From an uncultured Bacteroides sp. (GTDB lineage Bacteria > Bacteroidota > Bacteroidia > Bacteroidales > Bacteroidaceae): a DNA stretch of 64,000 bases. The notes beneath the pieces are model-generated. The model had not been told where the DNA came from and did not search any database. It saw only the letters and a program-made list of their open reading frames with translations. Both the position numbers and the translations under genes were made by a program. How positions within the stretch are numbered: position 1 is the stretch's first letter; the number at the start of each line of letters is the position of its first letter. Where the stretch lies: NCBI GenBank assembly GCA_902388495.1, contig CABMPP010000019.1, forward strand, positions 1 through 64,000, in the 5' to 3' direction. Below, piece after piece: positions 8,320 to 16,326 of this stretch.

Positions 8320-9123
8320 ATGAAGAAGAACATCCTAATAACTCTGCTTGCAGCCTTGCTGCTCTCCTCGTGTGGAGAATACAACAAATTGCTGAAAAGC
8401 ACGGATTACGAATACAAGTACGAGGCGGCAAAAAATTACTTCGCAAAAGGTCAGTACAACCGTGCTGCTACTCTGCTTAACGAATTGATTGCTATCCTTA
8501 AAGGTACCGACAAGGCAGAGGAATCCCTCTACATGCTGGGTATGAGTTACTATAACCAAAAGGACTATCAAACTGCTGCGCAGACTTTTATCCAATACTA
8601 CAATGTCTACCCTCGTGGTACGTTTACCGAATTGGCACGTTTCCATGCCGGCAAGGCTTTGTATCTGGATACTCCCGAACCGCGTTTGGATCAGTCCGGT
8701 ACGTACAGTGCCATTCAGCAGTTACAGATGTTCATGGAATACTTCCCGCAGAGTGCCAAGAAAGAAGAAGCTCAGAATATGATATTTGCATTGCAGGACA
8801 AACTGGTGATGAAGGAGTATCTGTCTGCCCGGCTTTATTATAACATGGGTAACTATCTGGGCAATAACTACGAATCATGTGTCATTACTGCACAAAATGC
8901 TTTGAAGGATTATCCTTATACTAATTTGCGTGAAGACTTGTCTATCCTGATATTACGTGCCAAATACGAATTGGCTGTATACAGTGTGGAAGACAGAAAG
9001 CCCGAACGTTATCGCGAAACGGTAGACGAGTATTATGCTTTCAAGAATGAGTTCCCCGAAAGCAAGTATATGAAGGAAGCCGACCGTATCTTCAAGGAAT
9101 CGCAGAAGATACTGAAAGATTAA
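8320..9123 (+). CDS. bamD: Outer membrane assembly lipoprotein BamD
   Basis: This 267-residue lipoprotein has a signal MKKNILITLLAALLLSSC with a lipobox and lipidated Cys at ~18. It is followed by TPR-like helical repeats (EESLYMLGMSYYNQKDYQTA, TELARFHAGKALY, ESCVITAQNALKDYP). BamD anchors in the inner leaflet of the outer membrane and, with BamA, inserts beta-barrel proteins. Length and repeat layout fit the Bacteroidetes form. It heads a cluster with rpoZ (52 bp gap) and the DUF4293 gene, an order conserved in Bacteroides as far as I know. Confidence 0.93.
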   Translation: MKKNILITLLAALLLSSCGEYNKLLKSTDYEYKYEAAKNYFAKGQYNRAATLLNELIAILKGTDKAEESLYMLGMSYYNQKDYQTAAQTFIQYYNVYPRGTFTELARFHAGKALYLDTPEPRLDQSGTYSAIQQLQMFMEYFPQSAKKEEAQNMIFALQDKLVMKEYLSARLYYNMGNYLGNNYESCVITAQNALKDYPYTNLREDLSILILRAKYELAVYSVEDRKPERYRETVDEYYAFKNEFPESKYMKEADRIFKESQKILKD

Positions 9124-9175
9124 TGAGACGAGAGAGTTTATATCGATATAGAACTTAATTTAGATAGATAAATTT

Positions 9176-9511
9176 ATGGATTACAGAAAGACTAATGCCC
9201 CTACCACCACGGTGACCCGTGACATGATGGAGCTGTGTGAGGATACCGGTAATGTATACGAAAGCGTAGCAATTATTGGAAAGCGTGCCAACCAAATCAG
9301 TGTGGAAATCAAGAATGATCTTTCCAAGAAACTGGCTGAGTTTGCTTCTTACAATGACAATCTGGAAGAAGTGTTCGAAAACCGGGAGCAGATTGAAATT
9401 TCCCGTTATTATGAGAAACTGCCGAAACCGACTTTGATTGCAACTCAAGAGTACATCGAAGGAAAGATTTACTATCGCAATCCGGCTAAGGAAAAAGAGA
9501 AATTGCAGTAA
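9176..9511 (+). CDS. rpoZ: DNA-directed RNA polymerase omega subunit
   Basis: This 111-residue protein belongs to the RpoZ/Rpb6 family. The core around NVYESVAIIGKRANQISVEI (~24-43) followed by a helix (KNDLSKKLAEFASYNDNLEEVF) matches the conserved omega fold that clamps the beta' C-terminus and helps assemble the polymerase. The C-terminal YYEKLPKPTLIATQEYIEGK is typical of the Bacteroidetes version. The stop TAATG overlaps the ATG of the next gene by 1 nt, implying translational coupling. Confidence 0.9.
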   Translation: MDYRKTNAPTTTVTRDMMELCEDTGNVYESVAIIGKRANQISVEIKNDLSKKLAEFASYNDNLEEVFENREQIEISRYYEKLPKPTLIATQEYIEGKIYYRNPAKEKEKLQ

Positions 9512-9966
9512 TGATACAACGTATTCAATCCGTTTATTTGTTATTGGTAACTGTCTTGCTGGTTGTAGCTATTTGCATGCCCGTAGGACAGTTTATCGGA
9601 GCGGACGGAGTAACAACCCATGTATTCAAACCGTTAGGAATATCTATGGCCGACGGAGGATTCCAATCCACTTGGGGGTTGTTCGGGATATTGCTGTTGA
9701 GTGCACTGATTGCTTTCTGCACTATATTCCTGTTCCGTAACCGCATGTTGCAGGTGCGCATGACGATATTCAGCAGCATTTTGCTGATTGGTTATTACAT
9801 CGCTTTCTGCGTATTTATGTTTGTGTTGAAGAGCGATCTGGATGCGTCATTCCGCTTGGGATGGGCACTTTGCCTTCCGCTCATATCTATCATTCTGAAT
9901 TATCTGGCTTTCCGTGCCATTTACAGGGATGAAGTAATGGTGAAGGCAGCGGACAGATTGAGATAA
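9511..9966 (+). CDS. DUF4293 integral membrane protein
   Basis: This 151-residue membrane protein has four predicted hydrophobic segments: ~5-25 (VYLLLVTVLLVVAICMPV), ~57-75 (LFGILLLSALIAFCTIFLF), ~85-108 (ISSILLIGYYIAFCVFMFVL) and ~118-137 (WALCLPLISIILNYLAF). The opening MIQRIQSVYLL is the hallmark of DUF4293. Function is unknown. It overlaps the rpoZ stop by 1 nt and is last in the bamD cluster, followed by a terminator. Confidence 0.88.
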   Translation: MIQRIQSVYLLLVTVLLVVAICMPVGQFIGADGVTTHVFKPLGISMADGGFQSTWGLFGILLLSALIAFCTIFLFRNRMLQVRMTIFSSILLIGYYIAFCVFMFVLKSDLDASFRLGWALCLPLISIILNYLAFRAIYRDEVMVKAADRLR

Positions 9967-9980
9967 GCTATAAGAAAAAA

Positions 9981-10003
9981 AGAGACACATCTTGAATGTC
10001 TCT
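9981..10003. other. Hairpin just downstream of the DUF4293 gene
   Basis: AGAGACA (9981-9987) pairs with TGTCTCT (9997-10003). The left arm is preceded by a run of As, so on the minus strand it would end in Ts and could terminate antisense transcription entering from the beta-barrel gene side. Confidence 0.45.
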
Positions 10004-10018
10004 TGGCGTAATATAAGA

Positions 10019-10048
10019 AAGAGCAACTTTATCGGTTGCTCTTTTTTA
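10019..10048 (+). terminator. Rho-independent terminator of the bamD-rpoZ-DUF4293 cluster
   Basis: AAGAGCAA (10019-10026) pairs with TTGCTCTT (10036-10043), and the stem runs into six Ts. Confidence 0.85.
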
Positions 10049-10102
10049 GTTTATAAAGTCCGTGCGCGTAAATGATTGGCGGGAGTCTTATCAAGGCTTT
10101 TG

Positions 10103-10174
10103 AATGATTTCAGAAATCATTGCACTAATGAGTTCTGAAATCATTGGAGCAATGACTTCTGAATTCATTGCATT
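10103..10174. repeat. Intergenic mini-array, three 24-bp palindromic units
   Basis: Units at 10103, 10127 and 10151 share AATGA-TTC-GAA-TCATTG, each a near-perfect palindrome of ~19 bp. A fourth copy survives only as GATGAATAATCA at the stop of the barrel gene. The array lies between the convergent DUF4293 and beta-barrel genes. Confidence 0.8.
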
Positions 10175-10183
10175 GATGAATAA

Positions 10184-10885
10184 TCACTTCTTGAGGTCGA
10201 ACAGATACGTGATCTTTGCCGTAATGACCCCGTGAGCAGAACGGCCGAAGTAATCTTTCTTGGTACTGTTATAAAAATCGGACAAAGCATAATAGTATCT
10301 CCCTTCTACCAGGAAGTTTCCGGCTTTGGTGCGGAACTCCAGACCTGCTCCTCCGGTAATACCGTAGTCAAATTTGTTGTCGATGGCTTTGCCGTGCTGT
10401 TCTACGGTTATATTGGCGTAAGAGCTTGCTACGGCGCCATCCCAGTCACCGGCTATCTTTTCGCTGTCGCTCAACAGAAATCCCACTTGCGGACCGGCGT
10501 GGATAAAGAACTGCACACCGCGATCCTTTCCGAATGCCAGATGTGCAAGGAAGGGAATTTCTACGTAATTCATCGTGCGGGTATAGCTCAAATCGGGATA
10601 ATCTTCGTAGAACTCATCCCAACCATGCTGTGAAAGATTGATTTCGATTTGTGCACCGCAAATCATATTGAAATACTTCTCCGAGATATAACGCGCGGTA
10701 AATCCTCCATTGATACCCATCAGGTTCTTCTGCTTTACAGAAGGGGTGAAGCTGACGCTGTTCAGGTTGACACCTCCGTTGATACCGATGGCGATATTAT
10801 GGCGTTGTTCGCCTACCTGTGCATGTGCAGGCAGTGCACAAGTACCTGCTAAAACGGCTGCTCCTATAATTGTTTTCAGTTTCAT
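10184..10885 (-). CDS. PorT-like outer-membrane beta-barrel protein
   Basis: This 233-residue protein has a signal peptide (MKLKTIIGAAVLAGTCALPAHA, residues 1-22). Alternating amphipathic strands and the aromatic-rich hairpins GGAGLEFRTKAGNFLVEGRY and YFGRSAHGVITAKITYLFDL at the C-terminus match the PorT/OMP_b-brl_2 family of small 8-strand barrels. The opening GINGGVNLNSVSFTPS is typical. Substrate and role are unknown. It begins only 8 bp after the LysM/PBP1 gene stop, so the two form an operon. Confidence 0.85.
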   Translation of the reverse strand: MKLKTIIGAAVLAGTCALPAHAQVGEQRHNIAIGINGGVNLNSVSFTPSVKQKNLMGINGGFTARYISEKYFNMICGAQIEINLSQHGWDEFYEDYPDLSYTRTMNYVEIPFLAHLAFGKDRGVQFFIHAGPQVGFLLSDSEKIAGDWDGAVASSYANITVEQHGKAIDNKFDYGITGGAGLEFRTKAGNFLVEGRYYYALSDFYNSTKKDYFGRSAHGVITAKITYLFDLKK

Positions 10886-10893
10886 TTGTCTAT

Positions 10894-12678
10894 TTAATCA
10901 AAGTCCAGTTTTACAAGTTCATAGTTCTTGGTGAAGTGCACGAAGAATACTTTCTTGTTGATGAATCCTCCCCAGTTGTTTACCCGTTGGAATTTGAATC
11001 CGGTTTGGATGGGAATCAAGTCCAGTCTTTGGAAGTTGTTCTCGAATTCAGAGCCGTAGCGCGACAAACCCTTCAGGAAGAAGTAACCCGTGTCAAAGCC
11101 CAGCATGCCGAATTTGGGATAGCGCTCGTCCATATCCTTGCCGTACCATCTGCGATAGTTCTTGGTGAAGTTGATAGCGGCCGGCAACAAATTGTTGGTA
11201 TAGAAAGAGGAATAGAAATAGGTGTCCAACTCAAAGAAAGCTTCCAGATGGTCTTTGGTGTAAGTCTGCCATTCCGGATAGCCGAACAGGTGGATACGGC
11301 TTTCCGGCTGTTCACGTACCAGCAATGTCAGCTGCGGGAGTATTTTGATCAATGTCAGGTCGCTGCCCGAAGTTGGGATGAAGATATTCTCACGGTCGTT
11401 ACGGAGCACTGTTTTCAGTGATTCCACAGCGACATCCTCTTTCAGGGTTTTCATCGGAATGGAGCGGTTGCGCAATTCGTCTTTCAGACCTTTGATGAAT
11501 TCAGCTTTGTCTTTGCTACCCTGGCTTGCCTCGATAAAGATGACGTTTGCGTTGGGGAATTGGCGCACAAAGTGGTCGTAAACCTCAGAATACAAGTAAG
11601 ACTGAGGCGTATTTATCTGATAAACCGCAGGGTTCTGGAATACAGTATTGTCTTTGGAAGTAAACGGTATAACCAGGCGTATATCATTTTTCTTAGCAAA
11701 CTCTGCCAACGGTTTGATGTGTTGCTGATACAAAGGACCGAATATGATATCCATATCCTTCATTTCGCTTTTGCCAAGTATGGAATTCAGCGAAGACCTT
11801 TCCGGACCGGAGTTATAGGCATATAAGTCAATGGAAGTACCGGTACGCTTCAAGCTGTCAACAGCCATGAGCAGACCTTCGTAGTATTCCACCATGGCCG
11901 ATTCGTCCTTGGAAACTCCATCGAGGAAGGGGAGGATAATGGCGGCCTTGATCGTACTGAAACGCTCTGTCTCCTTTCTGTTTTCACGGAAGAGTTCGCT
12001 GTCCGTAGGAGGTAGCTGGGATTGCGTAGTCTGCTCCGCTTGTGCTTTCGGATAAGGGATGCAGAGGAAGGTACCTTTCTTTATTTTGTCTTCGCCTTTC
12101 AGTTCAGGGTTGGCTGCTATCAGTTCCGCTTCGCTGATGCCGTACTCGCGGCTGATGCTGAAGACGGTTTCTTTCCGCTTTACCTTGTGCATGTCGCGGC
12201 AACGTGATTCTACAGGACCGGGGATGTTGCTGCTTACTACCGGTGTGTTACTCGTCGCTTCGGGAGTTGCAGTACCTGCTTCGGCAGTAGAAGGGATACG
12301 GATCACTTGCCCGATGCGAAAGTTCTCGGCACTCAGTCCGGGGTTGGCGTCACAAATGGCTTTGGCGGATACATTGTATTTCACGGTCAGGCGGTAAAGG
12401 GTTTCACCGGCTTCGATGGTGTGATAGGTTTCTTTCTGCACATTGGCAGCGCTGCGGGGGATGCGTAGCGTGCGTCCGATATATATTTTCTCGTCACTTC
12501 CCGGATTCAGCTTTACGATGTCCGACTGGCTGACGCCATACATGCTGGCGATGGAATATAAACTTTGTCCTTTCTCAATAGTATGCAGAAAATAAGATTG
12601 GTTTTCTTGTGCCACTGCACCGAGGCTACATGCGCAGGCAAGCAACAGGAGGCAGATAATGCGATTAATCGTTTTCAT
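10894..12678 (-). CDS. LysM-repeat protein fused to a PBP1-type ligand-binding domain
   Basis: This 594-residue exported protein has a signal peptide at residues 1-23 (LLLLACACSLGAVA). Three LysM motifs bind peptidoglycan: HTIEKGQSLYSIASMYGVS (~32), HTIEAGETLYRLTVKYNVS (~87) and KRKETVFSISREYGIS (~167). After a Gln/Thr linker, residues ~245-590 form a periplasmic-binding-protein-type-1 fold (AAIILPFLDGVSKDES, DIIFGPLYQQHIKPLAEFAK, FGMLGFDTGYFF). The layout resembles LpoA-like or ABC-substrate-binding regulators tethered to the wall. The partner is unknown. It is followed by the PorT-like barrel after 8 bp, suggesting joint envelope work. Confidence 0.85.
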   Translation of the reverse strand: MKTINRIICLLLLACACSLGAVAQENQSYFLHTIEKGQSLYSIASMYGVSQSDIVKLNPGSDEKIYIGRTLRIPRSAANVQKETYHTIEAGETLYRLTVKYNVSAKAICDANPGLSAENFRIGQVIRIPSTAEAGTATPEATSNTPVVSSNIPGPVESRCRDMHKVKRKETVFSISREYGISEAELIAANPELKGEDKIKKGTFLCIPYPKAQAEQTTQSQLPPTDSELFRENRKETERFSTIKAAIILPFLDGVSKDESAMVEYYEGLLMAVDSLKRTGTSIDLYAYNSGPERSSLNSILGKSEMKDMDIIFGPLYQQHIKPLAEFAKKNDIRLVIPFTSKDNTVFQNPAVYQINTPQSYLYSEVYDHFVRQFPNANVIFIEASQGSKDKAEFIKGLKDELRNRSIPMKTLKEDVAVESLKTVLRNDRENIFIPTSGSDLTLIKILPQLTLLVREQPESRIHLFGYPEWQTYTKDHLEAFFELDTYFYSSFYTNNLLPAAINFTKNYRRWYGKDMDERYPKFGMLGFDTGYFFLKGLSRYGSEFENNFQRLDLIPIQTGFKFQRVNNWGGFINKKVFFVHFTKNYELVKLDFD

Positions 12679-12720
12679 TCAGTAGTCGTTGGTTTATATT
12701 TACAATTTCCCAAAGTAGCT

Positions 12721-12754
12721 GCAAAGATAAGAATATTGCCTAATACTAACCAAA
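12721..12754 (-). promoter_or_regulatory. Promoter of the LysM/PBP1-barrel operon
   Basis: The minus strand -7 TATCTTTGC (12729-12721) is consensus. TTTG at 12754-12751 lies 21 bp upstream. The -7 box is ~43 nt from ATG 12678. Confidence 0.6.
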
Positions 12755-12833
12755 GGATTGCGTTAAGAAATAATATTGTGCATTTCAAAACCGAAAAATA
12801 ACTCTTTTAGACTGATATTCGGGTAGAAACAGT

Positions 12834-12842
12834 TATTTTTGC
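12834..12842 (+). promoter_or_regulatory. -7 box for uvrA
   Basis: TATTTTTGC matches TAnnTTTG 27 nt before ATG 12869. No LexA-like SOS box was recognised. Confidence 0.5.
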
Positions 12843-12868
12843 GGTTAAAATTGATAGGATAAAATAAC

Positions 12869-15700
12869 ATGCAAGAAGAAACAGAATATATCAATGTATA
12901 TGGTGCGCGCGTGCACAACCTGAAAAATATCGATGCAGAAATCCCTCGTAACAGTCTTACAGTCATTACCGGATTGAGTGGAAGCGGCAAGTCCTCTTTG
13001 GCATTCGATACCCTTTTCGCTGAGGGACAGCGCCGCTATATCGAAACTTTCTCGGCTTATGCACGTAACTTTTTGGGCAATCTGGAACGTCCGGATGTTG
13101 ATAAGATAACGGGACTGAGCCCTGTAATTTCCATTGAGCAGAAGACGACGAACAAGAATCCGCGTTCCACGGTAGGTACCACAACGGAAGTTTACGATTA
13201 TTTTCGTTTGTTGTATGCCCGCGCAGGTGAAGCCTATTCCTATCTCTCCGGCGAGAAGATGGTGAAGTATACCGAAGAGCAGATTCTCGACCTTATTCTG
13301 AAAGACTATAAGGGCAAGCGCATTTACATTCTTGCTCCGCTGGTACGTAACCGTAAAGGTCATTACAAGGAACTTTTCGAGCAAGTGCGCAAGAAGGGGT
13401 ATCTCTATGTCCGTGTAGATGGCGAAGTACGCGAAGCCTTGCCCGGTATGAAACTCGACCGTTATAAGAACCACGATGTGGAAGTTGTGATAGACAAGCT
13501 GGTGGTGGCCGATAAGGATGATACCCGCCTGAAGAACAGCGTTGCTACCGCTATGCGCCAGGGCGACGGATTGCTGATGATACTCGATGCCCAGACTAAT
13601 AGTGTACGGCATTACAGCAAGCGGTTGATGTGTCCCGTCACCGGACTGTCTTATCGTGAGCCGGCTCCGCACAATTTCTCTTTCAACTCTCCGCAAGGTG
13701 CATGCCCCAAGTGCAAGGGATTGGGAGTAGTCAATCAGATCGATATAGATAAGGTGGTTCCCAATCGTGAACTCTCCATCTTTGAAGGTGCGATTGCTCC
13801 TTTGGGAAAGTATAAGAACAGTATGATCTTCTGGCAGATTGCTGCCTTGATGGAGAAGTACGAGGCAACTCTTAAAACACCGGTCAAAGATCTGCCGGAT
13901 GATGCGATTGACGAAATCCTTTATGGTTCGGACGATCGTATCAAGATCAAGAGCTCATTGATAGGCACCTCTTCCGATTACTTTGTCACTTTCGAAGGAG
14001 TAGTGAAATATATCCAGATGTTGCAGGAAAAAGATGCTTCTGCTACGGCACAGAAATGGGCGGACCAGTTTGCCAAGACTACCGTATGTCCTGAATGCCA
14101 CGGCGCCAAACTGAATAAAGAAGCGCTCTCGTTCCGTATTCATGATAAGAATATCTATGAGTTGTCTACTATGGATATCAACGAGCTATATGATTGGCTA
14201 ATGAATGTAGACCAATACCTTAGTAATAAACAGCAGCAGATTGCCGGTGAAATTCTGAAAGAAATCCGCACGCGTCTCAAGTTCCTGCTGGATGTCGGTT
14301 TGGATTATCTCTCGTTGAACCGCAGTTCGGTAAGCCTTTCCGGTGGTGAAAGTCAGCGCATCCGCCTGGCTACGCAGATTGGTTCGCAACTAGTGAATGT
14401 GCTGTATATCCTCGATGAGCCGAGTATCGGTCTGCATCAGCGCGATAATCAGCGCCTGATTCATTCGTTGAAAGATTTACGCGATATAGGTAACTCTGTC
14501 ATTGTGGTGGAACATGATAAGGACATGATGTTGGCTGCCGATTACGTCATTGATATGGGGCCGAAAGCCGGACGTCTGGGTGGTGAAGTCGTATTTGCAG
14601 GTACGCCTCCTGAGATGTTGCAGACGCATACCCTGACTTCGCAATATCTCAATGGTGAGCGTGCCATCGAGATACCAGCCAAGCGTCGTAAAGGCAACGG
14701 TCATAGTTTGTGGTTGCGTGGTGCAAAGGGCAATAACCTGAAGAATGTAGATGTAGAATTTCCGCTTGGCAAACTGATTTGTGTGACCGGTGTTTCCGGC
14801 AGCGGCAAGTCTACGCTTATTAATGAGACTTTGCAACCCATCCTTTCACAGAAGTTCTATCGCTCCCTTCAAGACCCGTTGGAGTATGACAGTATTGAGG
14901 GATTGGAACATATAGATAAGGTGGTGAATGTGGACCAGTCGCCTTTGGGACGTACCCCGCGTTCTAATCCTGCCACTTATACGGGTGTCTTCTCCGATAT
15001 CCGTAATCTGTTTGTCGGTTTGCCCGAAGCGAAGATACGCGGATATAAGCCGGGACGTTTTTCTTTCAATGTCAGTGGCGGGCGCTGTGAAGCTTGCCAG
15101 GGAAATGGTTACAAGACTATTGAAATGAACTTCATGCCCGACGTATATGTGCCTTGTGAGGTTTGTCACGGCAAACGTTATAACCGCGAGACGCTGGAAG
15201 TGCGTTTCAAGGGAAAATCCATCGCAGATGTATTGGATATGACCATCAACCGTGCTGTGGAATTCTTTGAGAATGTGCCTCAGATATTGAATAAAATAAA
15301 AGTAATTCAGGAAGTCGGCCTGGGTTATATCAAGTTGGGACAGTCGTCTACCACGCTTTCCGGCGGCGAAAGCCAGCGTGTGAAGTTAGCAACGGAGCTT
15401 TCCAAACGTGATACGGGTAAGACGCTTTATATTCTCGACGAACCTACCACCGGACTGCATTTTGAGGACATCCGTGTCCTGATGAATGTATTGAATAAAC
15501 TTGTAGACAAAGGGAATACAGTTATCGTCATCGAGCATAACCTTGATGTTATCAAAATGGCGGACTATATTATTGATATGGGTCCCGAAGGCGGTAAGGG
15601 TGGGGGAGAACTCCTGTCTTGCGGAACACCGGAAGAGGTGGCTAAAAGTAAGAAAGGCTACACTCCTAAATTCTTGAGAGAAGAACTGAAGATTAAATGA
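12869..15700 (+). CDS. uvrA: Excinuclease ABC subunit A (UvrA)
   Basis: This 943-residue protein is the standard UvrA length. UvrA is the ATPase dimer that first recognises DNA lesions and loads UvrB. Two ABC modules are visible: Walker A GLSGSGKSS (~35) and GVSGSGKST (~643), with LSGGESQR signatures at ~490 and ~830 and Walker B ILDEPSIGLH and ILDEPTTGLH. Zinc-finger cysteines lie in CPKCKGLG (~275), CPECHGAK (~407) and CEACQGNG/CEVCHGKR (~735-760). The residues after Walker A1 (AEGQRRYIETFSAYARNFLG) are diagnostic. It is alone on its strand; the deacylase gene follows after 32 bp. Confidence 0.97.
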   Translation: MQEETEYINVYGARVHNLKNIDAEIPRNSLTVITGLSGSGKSSLAFDTLFAEGQRRYIETFSAYARNFLGNLERPDVDKITGLSPVISIEQKTTNKNPRSTVGTTTEVYDYFRLLYARAGEAYSYLSGEKMVKYTEEQILDLILKDYKGKRIYILAPLVRNRKGHYKELFEQVRKKGYLYVRVDGEVREALPGMKLDRYKNHDVEVVIDKLVVADKDDTRLKNSVATAMRQGDGLLMILDAQTNSVRHYSKRLMCPVTGLSYREPAPHNFSFNSPQGACPKCKGLGVVNQIDIDKVVPNRELSIFEGAIAPLGKYKNSMIFWQIAALMEKYEATLKTPVKDLPDDAIDEILYGSDDRIKIKSSLIGTSSDYFVTFEGVVKYIQMLQEKDASATAQKWADQFAKTTVCPECHGAKLNKEALSFRIHDKNIYELSTMDINELYDWLMNVDQYLSNKQQQIAGEILKEIRTRLKFLLDVGLDYLSLNRSSVSLSGGESQRIRLATQIGSQLVNVLYILDEPSIGLHQRDNQRLIHSLKDLRDIGNSVIVVEHDKDMMLAADYVIDMGPKAGRLGGEVVFAGTPPEMLQTHTLTSQYLNGERAIEIPAKRRKGNGHSLWLRGAKGNNLKNVDVEFPLGKLICVTGVSGSGKSTLINETLQPILSQKFYRSLQDPLEYDSIEGLEHIDKVVNVDQSPLGRTPRSNPATYTGVFSDIRNLFVGLPEAKIRGYKPGRFSFNVSGGRCEACQGNGYKTIEMNFMPDVYVPCEVCHGKRYNRETLEVRFKGKSIADVLDMTINRAVEFFENVPQILNKIKVIQEVGLGYIKLGQSSTTLSGGESQRVKLATELSKRDTGKTLYILDEPTTGLHFEDIRVLMNVLNKLVDKGNTVIVIEHNLDVIKMADYIIDMGPEGGKGGGELLSCGTPEEVAKSKKGYTPKFLREELKIK

Positions 15701-15732
15701 TATACATATATTAATCTAAACTCTTATTCGAA

Positions 15733-16212
15733 GTGAAAATAAACAAGACCAATGCAGCCCGTCTGCTCGATAAAGCCAAAATAGCCTATGAACTCATCCC
15801 ATACGAAGTGGATGAGAATGATTTGAGTGCCGTGCACGTTGCCGCCAATCTGGGCGAAGACATCAATTGTGTTTTCAAGACTTTGATCCTTCATGGCGAC
15901 AAAAACGGATATTTCGTTTGTGTCATTCCCGGTGAGCACGAAGTGGATTTGAAGTTGGCAGCCAAGGTTTCCGGTAATAAGAAGTGCGACCTTATTCCGA
16001 TGAAGGAACTGCTTCCTTTGATCGGATATATTCGTGGCGGCTGCTCGCCCATCGGCATGAAAAAGCCTTTTCCTACCTATATCCATGAAACATGTCTTCA
16101 GTTCCCTTATATCTATATCAGTGCGGGACAACGCGGTCTACAGCTTAAACTCGATCCAAAAGATTTGATAAGGGAAGTGCGTGCGGAAGTATGCATTCTT
16201 TTTCATGAATAA
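15733..16212 (+). CDS. ybaK: YbaK/EbsC-type Cys-tRNA(Pro) deacylase
   Basis: This 159-residue protein has the YbaK/ProX editing fold and hydrolyses Cys-tRNA(Pro) mischarged by ProRS. The N-terminus KTNAARLLDKAKIAYELIPY, the conserved lysine in VFKTLILHGDKNGYFVCVIPG (~48-68), LKLAAKVSG, and GYIRGGCSPIGMKKPFPTYI (~110-129) with the GxxSPxG loop are family hallmarks. The start is GTG at 15733; no nearer ATG fits the conserved N-terminus. It sits 32 bp after uvrA and may share its transcript. Confidence 0.92.
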   Translation: MKINKTNAARLLDKAKIAYELIPYEVDENDLSAVHVAANLGEDINCVFKTLILHGDKNGYFVCVIPGEHEVDLKLAAKVSGNKKCDLIPMKELLPLIGYIRGGCSPIGMKKPFPTYIHETCLQFPYIYISAGQRGLQLKLDPKDLIREVRAEVCILFHE

Positions 16213-16268
16213 TTTTCTTTTTCTGTCGAGTTATTGTGTTTTTTTCAAGGAATATTCGTCAAAAAGTA

Positions 16269-16277
16269 TATATTTGC
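16269..16277 (+). promoter_or_regulatory. -7 box for the POT transporter gene
   Basis: TATATTTGC is an exact TAnnTTTG match, 50 nt before ATG 16327, with a T-rich stretch (16241-16245) near -33. Confidence 0.55.
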
Positions 16278-16326
16278 AAAAAATATAAAGAAATCAATCT
16301 AATTACTAATTAAAAAACTTGTTTTT

